DNA of 64,000 bases from Candidatus Zixiibacteriota bacterium (GCA_022571845.1 JACZXB010000002.1:231979-295978), one strand, 5' to 3'. Positions 52,632-61,795 are shown, counted from the stretch's first letter. Translations and numbers: made by a program. The notes: generated by a model from the sequence alone, not told the origin.

Positions 52632-52952
52632 TTAAGTTGTTGTTATATGTAGGAAGGCATTCTTGATAGCAGGATTTTCGAAATCTGCCTTGGATTGAAG
52701 ATCTTCAGGACGATAGACTTTATATTCTTGTGAACTTAATTGCAAATAGTCTACATTCAATTCATGTGCATCCAAGACAGCAAAATTCGGTGCAAAGATA
52801 TGTCTTGTTGTAAAACCTCTGGATTCAATCTCGCTTAATAGAACCAGCAATGAATCGTAATTATTTGTTTGGAATTCAACTAGAACGAGATTTTTTCCAA
52901 AAGCGGGTGAGCTAAACAAGACAAGCAAAAAGATTACAACAAGTCTTTTCAT
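52632..52952 (-). CDS. Signal peptide and N-terminal part of the split metalloprotease
   Basis: A 106-aa protein with a clear signal peptide (MKRLVVIFLLVLFSSPAFG) and a short alpha/beta region (NLVLVEFQTNNYDSLLVLLS ... IFAPNFAVLD), which looks like a propeptide. It ends at TAA 52634-52632; GAA and GTG of the protease frame follow directly in phase. It is best read as the 5' part of the downstream protease gene. If translated alone it would give a small exported protein. Confidence 0.75.
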   Translation of the reverse strand: MKRLVVIFLLVLFSSPAFGKNLVLVEFQTNNYDSLLVLLSEIESRGFTTRHIFAPNFAVLDAHELNVDYLQLSSQEYKVYRPEDLQSKADFENPAIKNAFLHITTT

Positions 52953-53083
52953 TTTCGTACCTCCTCAAGCAATGAGCTTAAATTAGACAAACGCTAAGAT
53001 TTTATTGTTAACAGCACTAAAATAGACATAAAGCTGCTCTTAAAGAACCTACTGTAGCTACAAAGTTCTTTGGAGATAAGTAG

Positions 53084-53440
53084 CTAATTTGAATCGGGCA
53101 CAAGACGAAAATCGATTCTAACGACAAATTGACCGGACTGTCGTTTTCCTGATTTAGTTATGTACCCGGACTTCTGAACGAATAGGTTGTCAAAACCACC
53201 GAACATAACTCCTTCGTAAAATCCTGTGCTGTCGGTGTAAAGAGAGAATCCTTTCAAAGTATCATCCAAAGAAATGCGAGCCGAATCAATCGGCAAATCA
53301 GATATTGAGTCTGTGACAAATCCAGAAAATCCAGTAGAACCATCACTGCAACATGTTTCTCTGTCGCAGGCACTCAATAACAGAACAAGAAGCACAAGAA
53401 AGACGAGAATGACTACTTTGTTGTTGATGTTTGTGTTCAT
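53084..53440 (-). CDS. Carboxypeptidase-regulatory-like lipoprotein, paralogue 3
   Basis: A 118-aa lipoprotein: lipobox signal (LLVLLLSAC), then one carboxypeptidase regulatory-like beta-sandwich (FSGFVTDSISDLPIDSARISLDD ... YTDSTGFYEGV ... FVQKSGYITK). It is the most diverged and last of three tandem copies. Such domains often sit on surface or TonB-linked proteins; here they stand alone. Confidence 0.75.
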   Translation of the reverse strand: MNTNINNKVVILVFLVLLVLLLSACDRETCCSDGSTGFSGFVTDSISDLPIDSARISLDDTLKGFSLYTDSTGFYEGVMFGGFDNLFVQKSGYITKSGKRQSGQFVVRIDFRLVPDSN

Positions 53441-53455
53441 TATCTACGACCCCAT

Positions 53456-53812
53456 TCAATCAGGAATCATTTTTAAATTGATATTAGTTAAGTTCCTGTT
53501 TAAGACAATATCTTGCTGCTGGGTGTCGTAACCTGTTTTCTGTACGTAGAAGGTCTGAATTCGAGAACCTCGAATCGAAACCCCTATATAGTAACCTGTA
53601 CTGTCAGTAAACCAAAATGCCCCATTGATACTGTCATTTAACGCAATTATTGCTGAATCAATGGGCAAACCGGTGATAGAATCGGTTACGAAGCCTGAAA
53701 AAGAATAGGTCTTGTGACCTATAATAGCCCCTTTATCGCAAGCGTTCAATAACAGAACAAGGTGTACAAAAAAAATGAGAATGACTACTTTGTTTTTGAT
53801 CTCTGCGTTCAT
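53456..53812 (-). CDS. Carboxypeptidase-regulatory-like lipoprotein, paralogue 2
   Basis: A 118-aa lipoprotein (lipobox LLLNAC) nearly identical in plan to the next copy upstream: FSGFVTDSITGLPIDSAIIA, WFTDSTGYYIGVS and TNINLKMIPD. Only 15 bases separate the genes, and the short spacer is also repeated, so the array arose by tandem duplication of a unit of about 373 bases. Confidence 0.78.
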   Translation of the reverse strand: MNAEIKNKVVILIFFVHLVLLLNACDKGAIIGHKTYSFSGFVTDSITGLPIDSAIIALNDSINGAFWFTDSTGYYIGVSIRGSRIQTFYVQKTGYDTQQQDIVLNRNLTNINLKMIPD

Positions 53813-53827
53813 TTTCTACGACCCCAT

Positions 53828-54187
53828 TCAATCAGGAATCATTTTGAAGTTGATATTAGTTAAGTTCCTGTCTAAGTCGATATTTCGAGACTGCGTGTCA
53901 TAACTTGTTCTCTGTACGTAGAGGGTCTTGAGGATTTGAGAACCTTGAAACCCTACCCCTATATAGTAACCTGAACTGTCAGTAAACCAAAATGGCCCAG
54001 TGATACTGTCGTCTACCGAAATTCTTGCTGAATCAATGGGCAAACCGGTGATAGAATCGGTTACGAAGCCTGAAAAAGAATAGGTCTTGTGACCTGTAAT
54101 AGCCCCTTTATCGCAAGCGTTCAATAACAGAACAAGAAGCACAAGAAAGAGGAGAATGACTACTTTGTTTTTGATCTCTGCGTTCAT
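53828..54187 (-). CDS. Carboxypeptidase-regulatory-like lipoprotein, paralogue 1
   Basis: A 119-aa lipoprotein and first gene of the array: lipobox LLLNAC, FSGFVTDSITGLPIDSARIS, WFTDSSGYYIGVG and TNINFKMIPD. The signal peptide and first 60 residues closely match paralogue 2; differences cluster after about residue 70, in the loop region near LYVQRTSYDT. Function unknown, envelope-located. Confidence 0.78.
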   Translation of the reverse strand: MNAEIKNKVVILLFLVLLVLLLNACDKGAITGHKTYSFSGFVTDSITGLPIDSARISVDDSITGPFWFTDSSGYYIGVGFQGSQILKTLYVQRTSYDTQSRNIDLDRNLTNINFKMIPD

Positions 54188-54405
54188 TATCTACGCCCCC
54201 AAATATTAATCACTAGAAACGTGGGTGTTAATAACAATGTTGTTAACAATTAGCTGACGAAAGATAGAAAGGTTTTGTTTAATTGTTAATTGAAGTATAA
54301 TGGCATGTTAAGTCGTTCTTTTCGAGAGATGTCGGCCAATTCGATTCTACCCCCGACCCTTTATCTTCGCTCCCTCGGCTGCTCCCGCAATGACTGGTAT
54401 GGACC

Positions 54406-54425
54406 TTTTTCAACAGGCCCTATAG
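54406..54425. repeat. Right inverted repeat of the 50.8-54.4 kb segment
   Basis: TTTTTCAACAGGCCCTATAG, inverted relative to 50842-50861 with two mismatches. No target duplication was recognised outside the pair. Confidence 0.65.
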
Positions 54426-54449
54426 CAAACAATTCTGAAACCATTTATC

Positions 54450-54477
54450 TTGACTATTGTTATAAATAAGGTAAATT
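54450..54477 (+). promoter_or_regulatory. Sigma-70-type promoter of hrcA-grpE-dnaKJ
   Basis: TTGACT (54450-54455) and TAAATT (54472-54477) with a 16-base spacer. Operator-like repeats begin two bases downstream, covering the expected transcription start. Confidence 0.6.
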
Positions 54478-54478
54478 A

Positions 54479-54514
54479 TTAGCACTATGGCACTTGTACT
54501 GCCAAAATGGCAGT
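54479..54514 (+). promoter_or_regulatory. Degenerate CIRCE and overlapping palindrome
   Basis: TTAGCACTA-N9-TACTGCCAA (54479-54505) has the exact 9-9-9 geometry of CIRCE (TTAGCACTC-N9-GAGTGCTAA), with the left half nearly perfect and the right half 6 of 9. A second perfect repeat, ACTGCCA-AAA-TGGCAGT (54498-54514), overlaps its right half. HrcA is expected to bind here and repress its own operon. Confidence 0.6.
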
Positions 54515-54534
54515 CGTTGAGTAGATAAGATATT

Positions 54535-55593
54535 GTGAAGAAATTATTTGAAAAGCTCTCAGATCGAGAAAGAGAAGTCCTGGCAAGTTTGATAACTCAG
54601 TATATCGCTTCGGCTGACCCGGTCGGCTCGCGGCTGATAGCCAACAAATTTATGACAGACCTCTCCTCGGCGACAATCAGAAATACGTTGCAGGATTTAG
54701 AAGAGCAGGGACTTTTGAAACAGCCGCATACCTCGGCCGGCAGAGTACCCACAGATCTGGGTTACAGGTTTTACGTAGATTTCTTGCTCCAGCCGGAAGA
54801 ACTGTCTCAGGAGATCAAAGATGAGATTAAGAGCAAAATCTTAAAAGAAGGGCAGGGGATAAACGAAATTCTGGGGCAGACCTGTCGTGTTCTGAGTGAT
54901 ATCACCAAACAACTGGGCGTTACCATGGCTCCAAAATTTGATGCCGGAATTCTGAAACGATTTGAGCTGATTCCCATAGCCGAAGACCGGCTGATGGCGG
55001 TGGTGGTTGTGCGTTCGGGACTAGCCAGGTCTGTGATTATCGAAATCGAAGCAGCTGTATCAGACAGCATTCTTACTGAGCTTGAACAGGTATTAAACGA
55101 AAGACTGACAGGACTGACTCTGGGCGAAATAAGAAAAACAGTAGTTCAAAGACTGGCTGATGTCTCCGGTCATGGAAAGCTGCTTAATCTATTGATAGAT
55201 TCAAAGGATAATATCTGGACTGAGTCCGAGGACTCGGGCCTGCACCTCTCTGGCGCTGGTCAGCTGGTGACTAAGCCGGAGTTTGCCAGTCAGGAGAAGT
55301 TATCGGAACTGCTGAAAGTAATGGAAAATGGCAAGATCCTCTCGGACTTTTTAAATCAGCAGGAGGAAGAAGGACTTCTGATTACAATCGGCAATGAGAG
55401 CAAGTTTTCAGAAGTGCTCAACTGTTCGCTGGTGACATCATCTTACCGGGTGGGAAACATAAAAGGAACAGTAGGCATAATCGGGCCGACCCGGATGCCT
55501 TACAGTCAGCTGGTCTCGGTGGTTGAATACACCGCCCGAACTATTTCAGAAACATTGAGCGGCCTGAATAAAAATGACCGGCGCCTAAATTAA
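54535..55593 (+). CDS. hrcA: Heat-inducible transcription repressor HrcA
   Basis: A 352-aa repressor of class I heat-shock genes. N-terminal winged helix with REREVLASLITQYIASADPVGSRLIAN and SSATIRNTLQDLEEQGLL, then PHTSAGRVPTDLGYRFYVD, and a C-terminal dimerisation domain ending in GIIGPTRMPYSQLVSVVEY. GTG start at 54535; the ribosome binding site is weak. It heads the operon hrcA-grpE-dnaK-dnaJ-prmA-rsmE. Confidence 0.96.
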   Translation: MKKLFEKLSDREREVLASLITQYIASADPVGSRLIANKFMTDLSSATIRNTLQDLEEQGLLKQPHTSAGRVPTDLGYRFYVDFLLQPEELSQEIKDEIKSKILKEGQGINEILGQTCRVLSDITKQLGVTMAPKFDAGILKRFELIPIAEDRLMAVVVVRSGLARSVIIEIEAAVSDSILTELEQVLNERLTGLTLGEIRKTVVQRLADVSGHGKLLNLLIDSKDNIWTESEDSGLHLSGAGQLVTKPEFASQEKLSELLKVMENGKILSDFLNQQEEEGLLITIGNESKFSEVLNCSLVTSSYRVGNIKGTVGIIGPTRMPYSQLVSVVEYTARTISETLSGLNKNDRRLN

Positions 55594-55610
55594 TTTCAGA
55601 GGGAAAAGAA

Positions 55611-56204
55611 TTGCCAGAAAACAAGACAGACAAATTGAACGAGTCATCAGATTCTCAGGAGATAGATGTTGAAGAATCCTATTCAAAGGAGAAGCCCGAA
55701 GAAGCGGATTCAATTGAAATAGCAGATGACACTGATATAAAAGAGCTGTTAGCCCAAAAAGAAGACAAGTATCTCAGGCTGGCGGCTGAATTCGAAAATT
55801 ATAAGAAGCGGATATTCCGTCAGAGCGAAGTACTGATTCATAATGCCGAGGCCGGAGTTCTGATAGACGTGCTTGGCGTACTGGACAATTTTAAAAGGGC
55901 GCTGAGTTCTGCAGGTGACAAAAAAGATTTCAAAGCCTTCAAAAAAGGCGTCAAGATGATATTGGAGCAGTTAAAAAAGATTCTGGATGACCATAACGTT
56001 TCGCCAATAGATACTGTCGGCAAGACATTTGACCCGGAACTGCATGAAGCTGTCATGCAGATTGAAACTGATGAACAGCCCGAGGGAGTAATCGTTCAGG
56101 AACTTTCAGGCGGCTACAAAAAAGGGAATACAGTTATCCGTCATGCCAAAGTTGGTGTCAGCAGCGGCAAGAAAAACGACAATAAAAATGATGAAGGTAA
56201 GTAG
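55611..56204 (+). CDS. grpE: Nucleotide exchange factor GrpE
   Basis: A 197-aa DnaK co-chaperone that releases ADP. TTG start at 55611 with GAGGG upstream. An acidic N-terminal tail (about 1-50) is followed by the long coiled coil (DKYLRLAAEFENYKKRIFRQ) and the beta-wing head (GKTFDPELHEAVMQIETDE, GYKKGNTVIRHAKVGVS). Normal length and position. Confidence 0.95.
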   Translation: MPENKTDKLNESSDSQEIDVEESYSKEKPEEADSIEIADDTDIKELLAQKEDKYLRLAAEFENYKKRIFRQSEVLIHNAEAGVLIDVLGVLDNFKRALSSAGDKKDFKAFKKGVKMILEQLKKILDDHNVSPIDTVGKTFDPELHEAVMQIETDEQPEGVIVQELSGGYKKGNTVIRHAKVGVSSGKKNDNKNDEGK

Positions 56205-56241
56205 TTTACAAATATTGCAAATAAATCTAAGGAGATAAAGC

Positions 56242-58167
56242 ATGGCTAAAATTATAGGCATAGATTTAGGAACGACTAATTCCTGCGTGGCAGTGATTGA
56301 AGGTCAGGAACCAACGGTAATACCAAATTTGGAAGGAGCACGGACGTCGCCATCGGTGGTAGCCTTTGCCAAAGACGGCGAGAGGCTGGTCGGAGCTTCG
56401 GCCAAAAGACAGGCGGTAACTAATCCAGAGAATACAATTTCTTCGATAAAACGTTTTATGGGACGTCGTTATGACGAAGTAGAACATGAAAAAGGAATTG
56501 TTCCCTATAAAGTCACTTCATCCGACAGTGCCGGAGCTGTGGTAGAAATTCAGGGCAAGAAGTACAGTCCGCCGGAAATATCTGCCATGATTCTTGGCTA
56601 TCTCAAAAAATCCGCCGAAAGGCATCTGGGACAGGAAGTAACACAGGCGGTCATCACGGTACCGGCTTATTTCAACGATGCCCAGAGACAGGCCACTAAA
56701 GATGCCGGGAAGATTGCCGGGCTGGAAGTGTTGAGAATAATCAATGAACCCACCGCAGCCTCACTGGCTTATGGTCTGGACAAGAAGACAAACGAAAAAA
56801 TAGCGGTTTATGATTTAGGCGGCGGTACGTTTGATATTTCTATTTTAGAAATTGGCGATGGTGTTTTTGAGGTCCGCTCCACCAACGGCGACACGCATCT
56901 CGGGGGAGATGATTTTGACCAGGCTATTATAGAGTGGATGGCGGATGAATTCCAAAAATCCCAGGCTATAGACCTTCGCAAAGACCGCATGGCTCTGCAG
57001 AGACTTAAGGAAGCTGCAGAAAAAGCAAAGATTGAACTTTCTTCAACCATGCAGACTAATATCAATCTGCCTTTTATAACTGCCGACCAGTCCGGCCCCA
57101 AGCATCTTGATCTGACCTTAACCAGAGCCAAGCTGGAACAGTTGACCGATGACTTGATTGAAAGAACTGTCGGTCCCTGCAAGACTGCGCTGGCGGATGC
57201 CAAACTGTCAGCCTCAGATATTGACGAAGTCGTTTTAGTCGGCGGCATGACCCGCATGCCCAAAGTTATCGAGACAGTTAAGAATATATTCGGAAAAGAG
57301 CCGCACAAAGGAGTCAACCCGGATGAAGTAGTGGCTATTGGCGCTGCCATTCAAGGGGGGATTTTGACTGGTGATATGAAAGATGTGGTTCTGCTTGATG
57401 TAACGCCGCTGTCTCTGGGTATTGAAACGTTGGGCGGTGTCATGTCACAACTTATTGAGCGTAACTCAACCATACCGACCAAAAAGTCACAGGTTTTTTC
57501 GACCGCTTCAGACAATCAGCCTTCGGTTTCCATTCATGTTCTCCAAGGGGAGCGCAAAGTGGCGATTGATAACCGTACGCTGGGACGGTTTGACCTGGTA
57601 GGCATTCCGCCTGCAGCCAGAGGCATACCGCAGATAGAAGTTACATTCGACATTGATGCCAACGGCATCGTCCATGTTGGCGCCAAAGATATGGCCACCG
57701 GCAAGGAGCAGTCGATTCGAATCGAGGCTTCATCAGGTCTGTCAGATGAAGAAATTGATAAGATGGTGCAGGACGCTGAAAAGCATGCCGATGAGGACAA
57801 AAAGAAAACGGATTTGATAGCCGCCAGAAACGAAGCCGATCAGCTTGTTTACTCGACCGAAAAAACGCTTAAAGATGCTGGCGACAAAATATCTGACGAA
57901 GAGAAGACGAAGATCGAAGAAGCCAGCAAGAAACTTCAGGATGCTCTTTCCAGCGAGAGCCTTGAGACTATCAATAAAGCCAAGGAAGAGTTGATGGCGG
58001 TGTCACACAAGCTGGCCGAAGAGATGTATAAGCAGGCTCAACAACAGCAGGCCGGCGGACAGGACGAGACCGCCCAGCCCGAAGCTGAGCCGGAGGCAGG
58101 CGGCAGCGCCAAAAGTGACGGTGCAGTAGACGCTGATTTTGAAGTAGTTGATGATGACAAGAAATAA
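56242..58167 (+). CDS. dnaK: Chaperone DnaK (Hsp70)
   Basis: A 641-aa Hsp70. ATPase motifs: [50 protein letters not shown]. The substrate-binding domain begins at about 390 ([19 protein letters not shown]), and the helical lid ends in a Gln/Gly/Glu-rich tail with the terminal EVVDDDKK motif. AAGGAG lies upstream of ATG. It folds and protects nascent and stressed proteins with DnaJ and GrpE. Confidence 0.98.
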   Translation: MAKIIGIDLGTTNSCVAVIEGQEPTVIPNLEGARTSPSVVAFAKDGERLVGASAKRQAVTNPENTISSIKRFMGRRYDEVEHEKGIVPYKVTSSDSAGAVVEIQGKKYSPPEISAMILGYLKKSAERHLGQEVTQAVITVPAYFNDAQRQATKDAGKIAGLEVLRIINEPTAASLAYGLDKKTNEKIAVYDLGGGTFDISILEIGDGVFEVRSTNGDTHLGGDDFDQAIIEWMADEFQKSQAIDLRKDRMALQRLKEAAEKAKIELSSTMQTNINLPFITADQSGPKHLDLTLTRAKLEQLTDDLIERTVGPCKTALADAKLSASDIDEVVLVGGMTRMPKVIETVKNIFGKEPHKGVNPDEVVAIGAAIQGGILTGDMKDVVLLDVTPLSLGIETLGGVMSQLIERNSTIPTKKSQVFSTASDNQPSVSIHVLQGERKVAIDNRTLGRFDLVGIPPAARGIPQIEVTFDIDANGIVHVGAKDMATGKEQSIRIEASSGLSDEEIDKMVQDAEKHADEDKKKTDLIAARNEADQLVYSTEKTLKDAGDKISDEEKTKIEEASKKLQDALSSESLETINKAKEELMAVSHKLAEEMYKQAQQQQAGGQDETAQPEAEPEAGGSAKSDGAVDADFEVVDDDKK

Positions 58168-58177
58168 TTTTGGGTAG

Positions 58178-59347
58178 ATGACGACACCAAGAGATTACTA
58201 TGAGATTCTCGGTATCGGCCGGGAATCAGGTGAAGCCGAAATAAAATCAGCTTATCGCAAGCTGGCTTTAAAATATCACCCGGACCGTAACCCTAACGAC
58301 AAATCGGCAGAAGATAAATTCAAAGAGGCTACGCAGGCCTACGAAATCTTGAAAAACCCTGATAAGCGGTCATCTTATGACCAGTTTGGTCATGCCGGCC
58401 TGGGACAGGGCGGCGGTTTTGGAGCGGGTGGATTTGGGGGATTCGGTGGAGGCTTTGACGTCAGCGATGCGCTGAGAGCGTTCATGCGTGATTTTGGAGG
58501 CGGTTCGGTTTTTGAAGACCTCTTCGGCATGGGTGGCGGCGCCGGCAGCCGCCGCGGCAATCGCGGTGAAGACTTGCGGGTTACACTCAAGTTGACGCTT
58601 GAAGAAATCACAAGCGGCGTTGAAAAATCAATCAAGGTTAAGCGATTGGTGAAGTGCAATGACTGCTCCGGCTCGGGCGTGGCGGCAGGTTCTTCAAAAA
58701 AGACTTGCGGACAATGCCGCGGAGCCGGCCAGGTTAGAAGAATTTCCAAAACATTTCTGGGAACAGTTCAGCAGATTGCTACCTGCGATGTCTGCCGCGG
58801 AACAGGCGAAATCATTTCTGACCCCTGCAGAAGCTGCCGCGGTGAGGGACGAATCCGTGGTGAAAGCAATGTCAAAGTGAACGTTCCGGCCGGAGTGTCC
58901 AGCGGCAACTATATGACGATTGACGGCATGGGCAATATGGCTGCGCACGGCGGAGAACCGGGAGATCTGCTGGCAGTATTTAAGGAAAAAGAGCACGATT
59001 ATTTTGTCCGCAACGGAGACCATATCATTTGTGAACTTTCGATTTCCTTTACAACTGCAGCCTTAGGCGGCATGGTCAGTGTGCGCACAATCGACGGAGA
59101 GTATGAGCTTAAAATTCCGTCCGGCACACAACCAGGCAAAGTGATAAAGCTCAAAGGCAAAGGCATACCGCACTTAAACCGGCATGGTCGCGGCGATCAA
59201 TTGGTGCACTTAGTTGTCTGGGTGCCAACCAGGCTTAGCCCGGATGAGAAAGAGATTCTCAATAAATTGTCTGAACAGGAAAATATGATTCCTCCAAAAG
59301 GTAACAAATCATTCTTTGAAAAACTCCGCCAGTCACTCGGCGTATGA
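58178..59347 (+). CDS. dnaJ: Chaperone DnaJ (Hsp40)
   Basis: A 389-aa type I J-protein: J domain (about 5-70) with YHPDRNPND, carrying the HPD motif; a Gly/Phe-rich linker; four CxxCxGxG zinc repeats (CNDCSGSG, CGQCRGAG, CDVCRGTG, CRSCRGEG); and the C-terminal substrate-binding domains. It stimulates DnaK ATPase. It lies 10 bases after dnaK and overlaps prmA by four bases. Confidence 0.97.
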   Translation: MTTPRDYYEILGIGRESGEAEIKSAYRKLALKYHPDRNPNDKSAEDKFKEATQAYEILKNPDKRSSYDQFGHAGLGQGGGFGAGGFGGFGGGFDVSDALRAFMRDFGGGSVFEDLFGMGGGAGSRRGNRGEDLRVTLKLTLEEITSGVEKSIKVKRLVKCNDCSGSGVAAGSSKKTCGQCRGAGQVRRISKTFLGTVQQIATCDVCRGTGEIISDPCRSCRGEGRIRGESNVKVNVPAGVSSGNYMTIDGMGNMAAHGGEPGDLLAVFKEKEHDYFVRNGDHIICELSISFTTAALGGMVSVRTIDGEYELKIPSGTQPGKVIKLKGKGIPHLNRHGRGDQLVHLVVWVPTRLSPDEKEILNKLSEQENMIPPKGNKSFFEKLRQSLGV

Positions 59348-60231
59348 ACGAAGAAAATTCTGATACCGGCAGCTATCTCGAAATTATTATCTACGTCCCG
59401 AAAACTTTAGCTGACCCGGTAAGCAGCTACCTGACTGATAACATAACGACCAGCGTAGTCTTTGAGGAAACAGAAAACTCCGGGATAACCGGCGTAAAGT
59501 CTTTCATCAAAGAGCCGGCGGATATAAATCAGCTGAACCGCTTGCGCCTTTACCTGGCTCAGATAGCAGAAATAAATAATATAGCCATACCTGAGATCCG
59601 TGAGAGGTCAGTTAAAGCTGTTGATTGGGAAGAAGAGTACCGGCATTCGGTCAAGCCGGTGGAAATAAGCCCGGAACTTTTAATTCGCCCTCCCTGGGCC
59701 AAGGCAGAGAATCAATACAAGTACGAAATCGTTATAGAACCGAAGATGGCTTTCGGTACCGGCAATGATGAATCTACCGTTAATTGTCTGAAACTTATGC
59801 AAAAATATTTCGATAGCGGTCAAAGATTTCTGGATTTTGGCTGCGGCTCAGGGATTCTGTCGGTTTTTGCGGACAGATTAGAGGCCTCCTATATCAAAGC
59901 GATAGATAACGATCCGGTGGCAATAGATAACTGCCTCGAAAATTTTGAGTTGAATGCGGTCGCTGTCAGGCATGATATTATAGGCGGTTCTATCGGAGAA
60001 ATTAAGTCGGAAGAAAAGTTTGATATGATCTGTGCTAATATTGCCTTGAAACCGATTTTACAGTTTTTAAAATCCTTAATTGAACATACCATAAAAAATG
60101 GTTACTTAGTTCTATCGGGAATATTTGTTAATGAACTTGAAGAAATTCAAACAGCCTTAAAGCAGGCCGAACTGGAGACAGTTGATTTTATTCAAGGTAA
60201 AATGTGGCTTACTTACTGTATCAGAAAGTGA
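59344..60231 (+). CDS. prmA: Ribosomal protein L11 methyltransferase
   Basis: A 295-aa SAM-dependent methyltransferase that methylates ribosomal protein uL11. The substrate-recognition N-terminal domain (about 1-95) is followed by motif FGTGNDESTVNCLKLM, the SAM-binding FLDFGCGSGILSVFA, and motif IV MICANIALKPIL (the usual NI...L). Slightly divergent but full length. ATG overlaps dnaJ TGA; dnaJ-prmA-rsmE order is widely conserved. Confidence 0.92.
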   Translation: MNEENSDTGSYLEIIIYVPKTLADPVSSYLTDNITTSVVFEETENSGITGVKSFIKEPADINQLNRLRLYLAQIAEINNIAIPEIRERSVKAVDWEEEYRHSVKPVEISPELLIRPPWAKAENQYKYEIVIEPKMAFGTGNDESTVNCLKLMQKYFDSGQRFLDFGCGSGILSVFADRLEASYIKAIDNDPVAIDNCLENFELNAVAVRHDIIGGSIGEIKSEEKFDMICANIALKPILQFLKSLIEHTIKNGYLVLSGIFVNELEEIQTALKQAELETVDFIQGKMWLTYCIRK

Positions 60232-60234
60232 TTT

Positions 60235-60984
60235 ATGGAAGCACCTGTTTTTTTTGCACCACCCGAGGCAGTTCAAGGCGAAAATATAATACTTCCTGCG
60301 ACAGAAGCCCATCACGCCAGGACTGTTCTCAAACTGAAAAAGAATTCTCAGGTGATAGTGGTCGACGGACTTGGCAAAGCTTTCCGCGGTACAATCGGAA
60401 GCCTGAGCAGCCGCAAAGAGACGATTGTTGAAATTCAAAATGAGATACGAGGATTTGGTGAGCCGTTTGCGAATGTAACCCTGGCGGCAGGATTGTCTGA
60501 GGGTTTCAAATTCGATGAGGTCGTTCAGAAATGTACCGAACTGGGAATTAAGAAATTTGTGCCGCTGGTCACTGAAAAGTCTAAGATAAAAATGTCAGCG
60601 GCAGCGAAATTTGATAACAAGCTCAAAAGACTAAAGAGAGTGGCGCTTGGCGCCATGAAGCAGAGCCGTCGTTCATTTTGTCCTCGGATTCTGCCTATTG
60701 TGAAGTACAGTGATTTCCTGAATTCAGAAGATGGAGATTCCTGCAAGATTATTTTCCATCCGGTCAAGCAACAAAGAAAAACTGACCCGGCAAAACTTCT
60801 GAAAAACTGCAAAAACGTCACAATTCTGATAGGTCCGGAGTCTGGATTTACTGATTCAGAAGTAGAAACGGCTCTCGAAAAAGAATTTTCACCGATATCC
60901 CTGGGAGATAGAATACTTAGAACAGAGAACGCCTCTCCGGTTGCTTGCGCCCTGGTCATGTATTGGCTGGGGGAGTTGAGCTAA
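60235..60984 (+). CDS. rsmE: 16S rRNA m3U1498 methyltransferase
   Basis: A 249-aa SPOUT methyltransferase. An N-terminal PUA-like domain (EAHHARTVLKLKKNSQVIVVDG) is followed by the knotted catalytic domain with EVVQKCTELGIKKFVPLVTE, KQSRRSFCPRI, ILIGPESGFTDSEVE and the SAM-binding ISLGDRILRTENASPVA. Length is normal. It is the last gene of the heat-shock operon, starting three bases after prmA. Confidence 0.95.
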   Translation: MEAPVFFAPPEAVQGENIILPATEAHHARTVLKLKKNSQVIVVDGLGKAFRGTIGSLSSRKETIVEIQNEIRGFGEPFANVTLAAGLSEGFKFDEVVQKCTELGIKKFVPLVTEKSKIKMSAAAKFDNKLKRLKRVALGAMKQSRRSFCPRILPIVKYSDFLNSEDGDSCKIIFHPVKQQRKTDPAKLLKNCKNVTILIGPESGFTDSEVETALEKEFSPISLGDRILRTENASPVACALVMYWLGELS

Positions 60985-61012
60985 CAGTACAATTGCCGAT
61001 ATTAAGGCTATT

Positions 61013-61795
61013 ATGCCCGATGTGATTATAGTCTTAATAGGCGTGCTCGGACTAGCTATAGGGTCGTTCTTAAACGTTGTGATTTATAGACTTCCCCGGA
61101 AAATTCCTTATATTTCCGACCGTTCCAGATGTCCCGGCTGTGACGCTCAGATAAAGTGGTACCAGAACATTCCCCTGATTAGTTATCTTTTCCTGGCGGG
61201 CAAGTGCGCAAATTGTAAGAAAAGGATTTCCGTTAGATACCCGCTTGTCGAAACTCTTAATGCAATATCTTACCTCTATTTCTACTGGCAGTTCGGGCTG
61301 TCATATGAGTTTGCTGTATTTTCATTCTTACTGACTATGCTGCTGGTCATTTTCTTTATTGACCTGGACTTTCAAATTATCCCCGATGTCATAACTCTGC
61401 CGGGCATACTGTTTGGACTGGGCCTTTCTTTTCTGCCCGGAGGAATTGGTATTTACTCAGCATTAATAGGACTGTTAGCAGGTGGCGGCTCGCTGTTTTT
61501 GATAGCAATTTTGGGCGACTGGCTGTTTAAGAAAGAATCGATGGGTGGCGGTGATATCAAAATGGCTGCTATGCTGGGTGCCTTTCTGGGCTGGGAAAAG
61601 ATACTTCTCATATTTATCAGTGCTTCTGTGATAGGATTAGTAGTATCTCTAGTTATCATGTGCTTTTCGGCCAAACTCCGTAAAGAACGGATGATTCCTT
61701 TTGGGCCATTTTTAGCCGTAGCGGCTGTATTAGCGATTTCGTATGGCGACCAGATAATCGATTTCTACGTCAATAATTTTCTGACAGTCCGATAA
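61013..61795 (+). CDS. Type IV prepilin peptidase / N-methyltransferase
   Basis: A 260-aa polytopic inner-membrane aspartic protease that cleaves and N-methylates type IV pilins and pseudopilins. The N-terminal domain has GSFLNVVIYRLP and two CxxC pairs (CPGC, CANC) of the methyltransferase zinc site; catalytic aspartates lie in FFIDLDFQIIPD and GGGDIKMAAMLG. About seven or eight membrane segments. This implies that type IV pili or a type II secretion system is encoded elsewhere. Confidence 0.92.
   Translation: MPDVIIVLIGVLGLAIGSFLNVVIYRLPRKIPYISDRSRCPGCDAQIKWYQNIPLISYLFLAGKCANCKKRISVRYPLVETLNAISYLYFYWQFGLSYEFAVFSFLLTMLLVIFFIDLDFQIIPDVITLPGILFGLGLSFLPGGIGIYSALIGLLAGGGSLFLIAILGDWLFKKESMGGGDIKMAAMLGAFLGWEKILLIFISASVIGLVVSLVIMCFSAKLRKERMIPFGPFLAVAAVLAISYGDQIIDFYVNNFLTVR

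Larger units (their letters stand above)
54188..54534. other. Intergenic region between the lipoprotein array and hrcA
   Basis: 347 bp without a gene. From left: AT-rich sequence with the palindrome TTGTTAACAA near 54240, probably the minus-strand promoter area of the lipoprotein array; a CGCAATGAC repeat remnant near 54385; the right inverted repeat (54406-54425); and the hrcA promoter and operators (54450-54514). Confidence 0.6.

Noticed and set aside
52632-52634. Recoded stop (selenocysteine or pyrrolysine) in the metalloprotease
   Set aside because: The codon is TAA, which is not used for either, and no SECIS-like structure was found next to it.
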